Origin: Kineosporiaceae bacterium
GTDB lineage: Bacteria > Actinomycetota > Actinomycetes > Actinomycetales > Kineosporiaceae
Length of the DNA: 64,000 bases
Direction of reading: 5' to 3'
NCBI GenBank assembly: GCA_016713225.1
Contig: JADJPO010000007.1
Coordinates: 62,001 to 126,000 of the forward strand
The first letter of the stretch is position 1; the number at the start of each line of letters is the position of its first letter. The notes beneath the pieces are model-generated. The model worked only from the letters and a program-made list of their open reading frames with translations, had not been told where the DNA came from and did not search any database. Both the position numbers and the translations under genes were made by a program. Shown here in pieces: positions 1 to 7,170 of this stretch.

Positions 1-162
1 TGCAGGACTATCAGGCGACTCGCTGCCTGTGGCACTCCGCCACGGCGCGTCCGGCAGAGCTGGGACCCAAACCGGCCGAACAGCGGAGGTGCGGTCGCAG
101 GACACCGGACCTGCGGCTGACCCGAACGGCTGATGCGCGCGCACGCGCCGGCGAACCGGGCG

Positions 163-816
163 TCAGAGGGCTTGGGCGCGGGTGTTGACCTCGCCCTGGG
201 CGCGCTCCCACCCGAGCAGCGCCACATCGCGGACGACGTCCGCGGCCTGCCCGACCATCACGGCGGCGTCCTCACGCTCGGCCGCGGCGAAGTCCCGCAG
301 GACGAAGTCCGCCGGGTCCATCCGGCCGGGCGGACGCCCGATACCCAACCGCAGCCGGCAGTAGTCCCGCGAGCCCAGGGACTGCGATATCGAACGCAGC
401 CCGTTGTGGCCCCCCTCGCCCCCGTCGCGCTTGAGGCGCAGTTGGCCGAACGGCAGATCGAGTTCGTCGTGCAGCACCAGCAGGCGTTCGGGCGCCACAC
501 CGTAGAAGCCGGCGGCAGCGGTCACCTGACCACCGGACAGGTTCATGTAGCTGGTCGGCACGACCAGCACCAGGCGGGGCCCGGGTCGCATGCCGGACGG
601 CGTGGCCACCGGTGCCAGGCGCACCTCGGCGACCTGGGCGCGGGACTTGTGCTTGCCCAACCGGACGCCGAGCTCGTCGGCGAGACGGGCCACGGCCATG
701 GCCCCGGCATTGTGCCGATTGCCGGCGTACTGGGTGCCAGGGTTGCCCAGGCCGACCACCAGCCACGTGGCGTCGGACGGCTCAGGGCTCCCCGGCAGGG
801 GCCGTTCCGGGCTCAC
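163..816 (-). CDS. pth: Peptidyl-tRNA hydrolase (Pth)
   Basis: Cytosolic enzyme that cleaves peptidyl-tRNAs dropped by ribosomes and so recycles tRNA. The 217-residue product has the family signatures in order: VVGLGNPGTQYAGNRHNAG near the N-terminus (catalytic His in RHNAG), the HDELDLPFG segment with the catalytic-site Asp, and GGHNGLRS with the substrate-binding Asn. An N-terminal extension of about 16 residues precedes the conserved core. The GTG start at 814-816 overlaps the rplY stop as GTGA, so the two genes are translationally coupled. Pth next to rplY is the standard actinobacterial arrangement. Positions 1-162 downstream hold nothing I can support as a gene. Confidence 0.96.
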   Translation of the reverse strand: MSPERPLPGSPEPSDATWLVVGLGNPGTQYAGNRHNAGAMAVARLADELGVRLGKHKSRAQVAEVRLAPVATPSGMRPGPRLVLVVPTSYMNLSGGQVTAAAGFYGVAPERLLVLHDELDLPFGQLRLKRDGGEGGHNGLRSISQSLGSRDYCRLRLGIGRPPGRMDPADFVLRDFAAAEREDAAVMVGQAADVVRDVALLGWERAQGEVNTRAQAL

Positions 817-1412
817 TCGCTCTCGGGAGCCGCTTCGCCCTCGACGTCGGCCTCGGCCTCGTCATCAGTGCTGGTGTCGGTAGGCGTGGTGACCTGCAGC
901 ACCAGCGCCTCGGCGTCGGTCTCGAGGGTGCTGCCCGCGGGCAACGTGATCTCGCCGGCCAGGATGCGGGCGCCGGCCTCGAGGCCCTCGACGCTGACTT
1001 CGATCGCACTGGGGATGCGGGTGGCCTCGACCTCGATCGACAGGGTGTTGAGCTCGGAGGTCACCAGGGTGCCGCTCTGCGGCTCGCCCACCAGGTGCAG
1101 CGGGACGTCGACGGTGACCTTCTCGCCGCGACGGACCAGCAGCAGGTCGACGTGCTCGATGATGCCCTTGACCGCGTGCCGCTGGACGTCCTTCGGCAGT
1201 GCGAGCTCGGTCGAACCGCCCAGGTCCAGGGTGAGCAGGGTGTTGGACTTCTTCAGGGCCATCATGGTGTCGTGACCCGGCAGGGCGAGGTGCACCGGGT
1301 CGGTGCCGTGGCCGTAGAGCACCGCGGGCACCTTGTGCGCGCGGCGCAGCCGGCGGGCCGCCCCCTTGCCGAACTCGGTGCGCTTCTCGGCGGTGAGCTT
1401 GACCTCGGACAC
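813..1412 (-). CDS. rplY: 50S ribosomal protein L25 (general stress protein Ctc type)
   Basis: 5S rRNA-binding ribosomal protein of the long L25/Ctc form: an N-terminal L25 domain (EVKLTAEKRTEFGKGAARRL, then VPAVLYGHG) followed by a C-terminal beta domain and an acidic tail rich in Asp and Glu. I chose the GTG at 1410-1412 (product VSEVKLT...) over the GTG two codons upstream. The GAGGAG at about 1419-1424 then sits six bases from the start, whereas it would abut the upstream one. The product is 199 residues, typical for the family. It is translated directly into pth through a GTGA overlap. A promoter probably lies in the 480-bp region to the right. Confidence 0.95.
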   Translation of the reverse strand: MSEVKLTAEKRTEFGKGAARRLRRAHKVPAVLYGHGTDPVHLALPGHDTMMALKKSNTLLTLDLGGSTELALPKDVQRHAVKGIIEHVDLLLVRRGEKVTVDVPLHLVGEPQSGTLVTSELNTLSIEVEATRIPSAIEVSVEGLEAGARILAGEITLPAGSTLETDAEALVLQVTTPTDTSTDDEAEADVEGEAAPESE

Positions 1413-1892
1413 GTTCACTCCTCATCGGTGAGGCGCAACGGCCTCGGGCGTCTTCGTTACGTCGGGCGATCCTGGCGGTTGCGACAGGGCGAGTGCGCTG
1501 TCGCGGGCGCTGCCCCGAACGGAGGCGAAGGCCGCGAAGACGTTGAGCGCAAGCGCCCGCGTCGATCACGGCTCCGCATCACGAGCTGTTCTGCGGAAGC
1601 CCTCGCCGAGGCAACCGCGCCATCGTAGCCGCGAGATGGCCTGGGGCAGAAATCGTTCGAGCCGCAGTCCTTTCGACATCACACACCCCCGCGGCTCCCT
1701 CACCCTGGGCGGGCGCCCCAGGCCGGGCCTGACGAGGGCCGAGCAAAGGTCGAGTTCAGCCCACCCACTGTCGACCGCGGTCACTTCCGACCGATGACAT
1801 CGTTGTCTTCATCCCAAAGTGACCGCACTCGAGTCAGAACTGACCGCGCAACTCCCGAACCGACCACCCTCGGGTCGGCCCACGCAGCGGTC
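1413..1892. other. Intergenic region between prs and rplY (no gene seen)
   Basis: About 480 bp with no supportable ORF on either strand. Just downstream of prs (minus direction), 1860-1878 reads CCGACC-accctcg-GGTCGG, a possible terminator stem without a T run. A second GC-rich inverted repeat, CCTGGG...CCCAGG, lies near 1702-1720. The right-hand part should hold the promoter of rplY-pth. Nothing else stands out. Confidence 0.5.
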
Positions 1893-2873
1893 TCAGACGT
1901 TGCCGTCGAACAACGAGGTCACCGAGCCGTCGTCGAACACCTCACGGATCGCCCGGGCGATCATGGGGGCGATCGACAGCACCGTCAGCTTGGGGAACAT
2001 CGCCTCCTCGGCGATGGGCAACGTGTTGGTCACGATGACCTCGCTGATGATGCTGTTCTTCAACCGGTCGACCGCCGGGCCGGACATGATCGGGTGCGTC
2101 GCGGCCACGATCACCTGGTTGGCGCCGTTCTCCTTCAGCGCCTCGGCCGCCTGCACGATGGTGCCCGCGGTGTCGATCATGTCGTCGACCAGCAGACAGG
2201 TGCGACCGGCCACCTCGCCGACCACCTCGTGCACCTTGACGGTGTTGGGCACGCTCGGATCACGCCGCTTGTGAATGATCGCCAGCGGCGCCGCGAGCCG
2301 ATCGGACCAGACGTCGGCCACCCGCACCCGGCCGGCGTCCGGGGACACGATCGTCAACTTGCTGCGATCCACCCGACCGCGCACGTAGTCCGCCAGCAGC
2401 GGCAAGGCCCACAGGTGATCCACCGGGCCGTCGAAGAAGCCCTGGATCTGGGCGGTGTGCAGGTCGACCGAGATGATCCGATCGGCACCGGCGGTCTTGT
2501 ACAGGTCGGCCATCAACCGGGCCGAGATCGGCTCGCGCCCGCGGTGCTTCTTGTCCTGTCGCGCGTAGGGGAAGAACGGGGCGATCACGGTGATCCGCTT
2601 GGCGGAGGCCCGCTTCATGGCGTCCACCATGAGCAACTGCTCGACCAGCCACTTGTTGATCGGGTGGCAGTGGCTCTGGACCACGAAGGCGTCGCTACCG
2701 CGCACGCTCTCGCCGAAGCGGACATAGATCTCACCGCTGGCGAAGTCGTAGGCGCTGGTGGGGAGCAGATCGACCTCGAGGGCGCTGGCGATCTCCTCGG
2801 CGAGCGCCGGGTGCGCCCGTCCGCTGGCGATCACCAGACGTTTCTCGTTGGCGGCGGTGAAGGCGGTGCTCAT
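1893..2873 (-). CDS. prs: Ribose-phosphate pyrophosphokinase (PRPP synthetase)
   Basis: Makes phosphoribosyl pyrophosphate from ribose 5-phosphate and ATP for purine, pyrimidine, His, Trp and NAD synthesis, and for arabinan precursors in some actinobacteria. The 326-residue class I enzyme shows the ATP-site region FVVQSHCHPINKWL, the flexible loop HKRRDPSVPN and the PRPP-binding loop CLLVDDMIDTAGTI. The ATG at 2871-2873 gives the usual family N-terminus (MSTAFTAANEKRL). Longer in-frame starts would extend into glmU. It begins two bases after the glmU stop, so glmU and prs form one operon as in other actinobacteria. Confidence 0.97.
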   Translation of the reverse strand: MSTAFTAANEKRLVIASGRAHPALAEEIASALEVDLLPTSAYDFASGEIYVRFGESVRGSDAFVVQSHCHPINKWLVEQLLMVDAMKRASAKRITVIAPFFPYARQDKKHRGREPISARLMADLYKTAGADRIISVDLHTAQIQGFFDGPVDHLWALPLLADYVRGRVDRSKLTIVSPDAGRVRVADVWSDRLAAPLAIIHKRRDPSVPNTVKVHEVVGEVAGRTCLLVDDMIDTAGTIVQAAEALKENGANQVIVAATHPIMSGPAVDRLKNSIISEVIVTNTLPIAEEAMFPKLTVLSIAPMIARAIREVFDDGSVTSLFDGNV

Positions 2874-2875
2874 GC

Positions 2876-4357
2876 TCACTCGGTCCCTTCGGCGGCCTGG
2901 GCTGCCATTGCTGCCTCGGCGGCCTGCGCCGAGGCGGTGCCCGCCCGGCGGCGGGTCACCCATTCGGGGATGTTCCGCTGCCGCCCCCGGGCCACGGCCA
3001 TGGCCCCGGGTGGCACATCCTCGGTGATCACCGAACCGGCGGCGGTGTAGGCGCCGTCCCCGATGGTCAGCGGGGCGACCAGCATGCTGTCACTGCCCAC
3101 CCGCACGTGGTCGCCCACCGTCGTCCGGTGCTTGGCGACCCCGTCGTAGTTGACGAAGACCGTGGCGGCGCCGATGTTCGTGCCCTCGCCGATGGTCGCG
3201 TCCCCCACGTAGGACAGGTGCGGCACCTTCGAGCCGGCCCCCACGTGGGCGTTCTTCGCCTCGACGAACGCCCCGATCTTGCCCTTCGGGCCGAGCCGGG
3301 TACCCGGCCGCAGGTAGCTGAACGGCCCCACGCTCGCACCGGCCTCGATCAGCGCCCCGGTGCCATGGCTGCGGATCACCTCGGCGCCGCCGGCGACGAC
3401 ACAGTCGGTCAACGTGGTGTCGGGCCCGATCGTGGCCCCGGTGGCGATCTCGGTGCTGCCGTGCAACTGGACGCCGGGCAGCAGCGTCACGTCGCGATCG
3501 AGACCGACCGTGACGTCCACCCAGGTGCTGGCCGGATCGACCACGGTGACGCCCTCGCGCATCCAGTGGGTGACGATGCGTTCGTTGAGCACCCGCCCCA
3601 GGGTGGCCAGCTGCACCCGGTCGTTGACCCCCTCGACCTGCCACACGTCGTCCGTCATGACTGCCCCCACGCCACGGCCGTCCCCCCGGGCGATGGCGAG
3701 CACGTCGGTGAGGTACATCTCACCCTGGGCGTTGTCCGTGCCGATCCGCCCCAACGCATCGGTGAGCACCTCGGCGTCGAAGGCGTAGATCCCGGAGTTG
3801 ATCTCCCGAACGGCGCGCTGCGCCGCGTCGGCGTCCTTGTGCTCCACGATGCCGGCCACCGAGCCGTCGGCGTCCCGCAGCACCCGGCCGTAGCCGGAGG
3901 GATCGGGGACCTCGGCCGTGAGCACGGTGACCGCGTGACCGGACGCCGTGTGGCGCGCGAGCAGGTCGGCCAAGGTCGCGCCGGTGAGCAGCGGGACGTC
4001 GCCGTAGGTCACCACCACGGTGCCGGTCAGCGGGCCGGTCAGGGCCTCGAGCCCGCAGGCCACGGCGCGGCCGGTGCCCTTGATCTCGTCCTGGTCGGCG
4101 ACCACGGCATCCGGATCGACCTCGGCGACGTGCGCCGCCACCCGGTCGCGCTCGTGACGGACGACGACCACCAGATGCTCGGGGCGCAGGCTGCGGGCTG
4201 CCGCCATGGCATGCCCCACCAGCGAACGGCCCCCGATGCGGTGAAGCACCTTGGGGGTACTCGACCGCATCCGGGTGCCCTCACCTGCAGCGAGGACGAC
4301 GACGGCAGTGGGTGGAGCGGTGGCCGGAGGGGTGGACTGGCTCTCGGACTGGCTCAC
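2876..4357 (-). CDS. glmU: Bifunctional UDP-GlcNAc pyrophosphorylase / GlcN-1-P acetyltransferase
   Basis: Catalyses the last two steps to UDP-GlcNAc, the precursor of peptidoglycan and cell-wall polymers. The N-terminal uridylyltransferase domain has the nucleotide-binding signature LAAGEGTRMRSSTPKVLH. The C-terminal half is a left-handed beta-helix acetyltransferase with hexapeptide repeats and the active-site stretch HLSYVGDATIGEGTNIGAAT. A GTG start at 4355-4357 (VSQSESQ...) is preferred to an ATG 12 codons upstream because AGGAGG at 4368-4373 lies ten bases before it. The product is 493 residues. The C-terminal tail is Ala/Gln-rich. Downstream, prs starts two bases after the stop. Confidence 0.96.
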   Translation of the reverse strand: MSQSESQSTPPATAPPTAVVVLAAGEGTRMRSSTPKVLHRIGGRSLVGHAMAAARSLRPEHLVVVVRHERDRVAAHVAEVDPDAVVADQDEIKGTGRAVACGLEALTGPLTGTVVVTYGDVPLLTGATLADLLARHTASGHAVTVLTAEVPDPSGYGRVLRDADGSVAGIVEHKDADAAQRAVREINSGIYAFDAEVLTDALGRIGTDNAQGEMYLTDVLAIARGDGRGVGAVMTDDVWQVEGVNDRVQLATLGRVLNERIVTHWMREGVTVVDPASTWVDVTVGLDRDVTLLPGVQLHGSTEIATGATIGPDTTLTDCVVAGGAEVIRSHGTGALIEAGASVGPFSYLRPGTRLGPKGKIGAFVEAKNAHVGAGSKVPHLSYVGDATIGEGTNIGAATVFVNYDGVAKHRTTVGDHVRVGSDSMLVAPLTIGDGAYTAAGSVITEDVPPGAMAVARGRQRNIPEWVTRRRAGTASAQAAEAAMAAQAAEGTE

Positions 4358-4453
4358 GGGGTTACTGCCTCCTCGGCACCCGGGGATCGGCACCGCGATC
4401 CTAACCGGCCACAGGAGGCAGCGTTGCTGGTCCGACGTGATCTGCGACGTCGG

Positions 4454-4525
4454 CTCCGCCCCCCTGATTCGAACAGGGACTTCAAGGCTCCAAAGGCCTG
4501 TGTGCTGCCGTTACACCAGGGCGGA
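4454..4525 (-). tRNA. tRNA-Gln (anticodon UUG)
   Basis: The minus strand folds as a 72-nt tRNA. The acceptor pair is TCCGCCC with GGGCGGA, the T arm is CCTG-TTCGAAT-CAGG, and the anticodon loop CTTTGGA carries TTG. The discriminator is G and no CCA is encoded. One pair at the top of the anticodon stem looks mismatched. A tRNA-Gln immediately upstream of glmU is a conserved actinobacterial arrangement. Confidence 0.93.
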
Positions 4526-4620
4526 CCGGTCGATGAGCGAACCGGGCATCGACCAGTGTGCCCGATCCGGCACCCACGATGTCGCGCACGAGCCCACGGC
4601 GCGGCGGTCATACTGGCCTA

Positions 4621-4636
4621 CCTACGGTGTCGTAGG
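4621..4636. promoter_or_regulatory. Palindromic operator candidate upstream of the desaturase gene
   Basis: CCTACGGTGTCGTAGG is a perfect inverted repeat (CCTACG, four-base spacer, CGTAGG) 64 bp before the desaturase ATG. A related half-site, TTACGGTTACGTAG, follows directly. The size and position fit a TetR-family operator, and a tetR gene lies just downstream of the desaturase. Autoregulation by that TetR protein is an inference. Confidence 0.55.
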
Positions 4637-4699
4637 TTACGGTTACGTAGCCGTCTACATTCCGGCGGAACGACCCACGACAGCGAGGAACCACGCCCG

Positions 4700-5764
4700 A
4701 TGACTCCTCCCACCACCGCCTCGGCGCCCCACGATCCGTCGATCGCCACGCCCACCTCCCTGGACGATGTGACCGACGAGGTGACCGAGGAGGTGACCGA
4801 GGACGCGGCGGGCCGGCCCGCGGCGTCCGACCCGGCTGCCACCCCGGAACCGCACCTCGACCAGGTCGGACGCAGCACGCTCGACCGGTCGATGACCCTG
4901 CTGTTCATCGTGGTGCCGTTCCTCGCCGTGATCGCGGCGGTACCGATGGCGTTCCGGTGGAACCTGGTCAGTTGGCTCGACCTGGCGATCCTGGCGGTGA
5001 CCTACACCATCGGTGGCCTGGGGATCACCGTCGGGTTCCATCGCCTGTTCACGCACGGCTCGTTCAAGACCACCCGACCGATCAAGATCGCCCTCGCCCT
5101 GGCGGGGTCCTTCGCGATCGAGGGGCCGGTGATCCGGTGGGTGTCCGATCACCGTCGCCACCACGCGTTCAGTGACCGCGAGGGCGACCCGCACTCGCCC
5201 TGGCGCTACGGCGACGACCTGCCGGCCCTGCTCAAGGGGATCTTCTACGCCCACATGGGCTGGCTGTTCGACGTCGAACAGACCAACCCTCGCCGCTACT
5301 CGCGTGACCTGCTCAAGGACCCCGACATCGCGCGCATCTCGAACGCCTTCCCGGCCATCGTGGCCACCTCGCTGCTGCTGCCGCCGGTGCTCGGTGGCCT
5401 GATCAGCTGGTCGTGGCAGGGGGCGGTCACCGCCTTCGTCTGGGGCAGCCTGGTGCGGATCTCGCTGCTGCACCACGTCACCTGGGCCATCAACTCGATC
5501 TGCCACGCCGTGGGCTCCGCCCCGTTCGCCAGCCGCGACCGGTCGGTCAACGTGTGGTGGCTCGCGATCCCCTCGTTCGGTGAGTCCTGGCACAACCTGC
5601 ACCACGCCGATCCGACCAGCGCCCGACACGGGGTGCTGCGAGGGCAGCTCGACTCCAGCGCCCGGCTCATCTGGCTGTTCGAGAAGGCCGGCTGGGCCTG
5701 GGACGTCCGCTGGCCCAAGGCCGAGCGGTTGGCCGCCAAGCGGGTCAACCCCACCCGAGCATGA
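4700..5764 (+). CDS. Membrane fatty acid (acyl) desaturase, delta-9 type
   Basis: Di-iron membrane enzyme that puts a cis double bond into acyl chains to adjust membrane fluidity. All three histidine boxes are present: HRLFTH at about residue 114, HRRHH at about 151 and HNLHH at about 298, with hydrophobic segments between them. The 354-residue protein begins with a poorly conserved, acidic 55-residue stretch. The ATG at 4700 has GAGGAA about ten bases upstream. It is followed 19 bp later by a TetR gene and preceded by a palindrome that may be that regulator's site, which suggests feedback control of lipid saturation. Confidence 0.93.
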   Translation: MTPPTTASAPHDPSIATPTSLDDVTDEVTEEVTEDAAGRPAASDPAATPEPHLDQVGRSTLDRSMTLLFIVVPFLAVIAAVPMAFRWNLVSWLDLAILAVTYTIGGLGITVGFHRLFTHGSFKTTRPIKIALALAGSFAIEGPVIRWVSDHRRHHAFSDREGDPHSPWRYGDDLPALLKGIFYAHMGWLFDVEQTNPRRYSRDLLKDPDIARISNAFPAIVATSLLLPPVLGGLISWSWQGAVTAFVWGSLVRISLLHHVTWAINSICHAVGSAPFASRDRSVNVWWLAIPSFGESWHNLHHADPTSARHGVLRGQLDSSARLIWLFEKAGWAWDVRWPKAERLAAKRVNPTRA

Positions 5765-5783
5765 GGACAGGCATGATGGGGGC

Positions 5784-6485
5784 GTGACCTCCCCCATCCG
5801 CGACGACGCAGGTCAGCCCGCTGCGCGCCCCGCGCGTCGAACGACCACACGGTCGTCGTCGTCCGGACGCGCCCGGATGACCGGCAAGGAGCGCCGCGAG
5901 CAGCTGCTCGACGTGGGGCGCAAGCTCTTCGCCAAGAAGGGCTACGAGGGCACCAGCGTCGAGGAGATCGCCGCCACCGCGCAGGTGTCCAAGCCGGTGG
6001 TCTACGAGCACTTCGGCGGCAAGGAGGGGCTCTACGCCGTCGTCGTCGACCGCGAGATCCAGGCCCTCCTGGCCGCGATCACCGAGTCGCTCTCGGGTCA
6101 TCAGCACCCCCGCGTCCTGCTCGAGAATGCCGCGTTGGCGCTGCTCGGCTACATCGAGAACTCCTCCGACGGGTTTCGCATCCTGGTACGCGACTCCCCG
6201 GTCACGCAGTCGACCGGCACCTTCGCGAGCCTGCTGAGCGATGTCGCCGGCCAGGTCGAGTACCTGCTCGCCGACGAGTTCTCGCGCCGCGGGCTCGATT
6301 CCAAGCCCTCGCCGCTGTACGCCCAGATGCTGGTCGGCATGGTCGCGTTGACCGGCCAGTACTGGCTCGATCACCGCAAGGCCAAGAAGGCGGACGTCGC
6401 CGCGCACCTGGTGAACCTGGCGTGGAACGGGCTGTCCGGGTTGGAGAAGAAGCCCACCCTCGGCGTCGGGACCCGGCGATCGTGA
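5784..6485 (+). CDS. TetR/AcrR-family transcriptional regulator
   Basis: One-component repressor with an N-terminal helix-turn-helix (RREQLLDVGRKLFAKKGYEG, then SVEEIAATAQVSKPVVYEHF) and an alpha-helical ligand domain. The GTG at 5784 gives 233 residues with a Ser/Arg-rich leader. An internal ATG at 5877 (MTGKERREQ) would give 203 residues and is a realistic alternative. It follows the desaturase on the same strand, and its stop overlaps the start of the MarR gene as GTGA, so desaturase, tetR and marR may be one transcript. A fatty-acyl ligand is likely by context but not shown. Mycobacterial genomes also carry a tetR gene beside glmU. Confidence 0.88.
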   Translation: MTSPIRDDAGQPAARPARRTTTRSSSSGRARMTGKERREQLLDVGRKLFAKKGYEGTSVEEIAATAQVSKPVVYEHFGGKEGLYAVVVDREIQALLAAITESLSGHQHPRVLLENAALALLGYIENSSDGFRILVRDSPVTQSTGTFASLLSDVAGQVEYLLADEFSRRGLDSKPSPLYAQMLVGMVALTGQYWLDHRKAKKADVAAHLVNLAWNGLSGLEKKPTLGVGTRRS

Positions 6486-7036
6486 CCGAGGCCGTCCAGG
6501 GCGCGAGCGAGTCGAGCGGCGACGTCGACAGGGTCGACAGGGTCGACGAGGTCGACCGCATCGTCGCGGCCTGGCAACGCGAACGTCCCGACCTCGACCT
6601 GGCGCCGCTCGAGGTGCTCTCGCGCGTGAGCCGGCTGGCCCGCCATCTCGATCGCTTTCGCCGGACCGCCTTTGCCGAACACGATCTCGAGACCTGGGAG
6701 TTCGACGTCCTGGCGGCGCTGCGCCGGGCGGGGCCGCCCTACCGCCTCTCCCCCGGACAGTTGGCCGCCGAGACCCTGGTGGCCAGCGGCACCATGACCA
6801 ACCGGATCGACCGGTTGCAGGCCCGATCGATGGTGATCCGCGAACCCGACCCGGACGACGGCCGCGGCGTCCTGGTCTCGCTCACCGCGACCGGGCGCAG
6901 CGCCGTGGACGACGCCCTGGCCTCCCTGCTCCACCACGAGTGGGCGCTGCTGACGACCCTGGACGACGCCGATCGACACCGCCTCGGCTCCCTGCTGCGT
7001 TCACTGGCTCTCAGTCTGGGAAGCACGACTCCCTGA
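6482..7036 (+). CDS. MarR-family transcriptional regulator
   Basis: A 184-residue winged-helix regulator. The core runs from the dimer helix (LEVLSRVSRLARHLDRFRR) through LSPGQLAAETLVASGTMTNR (recognition helix) to the wing segment REPDPDDGRGVLVSLTATGR, which is typical of MarR proteins. The GTG at 6482 overlaps the TetR stop (GTGA). A longer ATG start at 6422 would lie inside tetR and is rejected. Near the N-terminus a short direct repeat of GTCGACAGG encodes a DRVDRV run. The targets are unknown. Coupling to the TetR gene points to a joint role near the desaturase. Confidence 0.88.
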   Translation: MTEAVQGASESSGDVDRVDRVDEVDRIVAAWQRERPDLDLAPLEVLSRVSRLARHLDRFRRTAFAEHDLETWEFDVLAALRRAGPPYRLSPGQLAAETLVASGTMTNRIDRLQARSMVIREPDPDDGRGVLVSLTATGRSAVDDALASLLHHEWALLTTLDDADRHRLGSLLRSLALSLGSTTP

Positions 7037-7170
7037 CACACGCCCCGCGACCGGTCGCGTCACGACCACGGCCCGCCACCCCCGTGATCTTGTCGACGAG
7101 CGGTATCAACGAGACCGTGTGAGGCTCCTGCGCAACAACACACTCCTCACGGACCGGAGGCGCACCCGCC

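Noticed and set aside
3107..4699. Extension of the desaturase frame 530 codons upstream, over glmU and tRNA-Gln
   Set aside because: It covers a recognised gene and a tRNA on the other strand. The ATG at 4700 has a ribosome site and gives a family-size protein.
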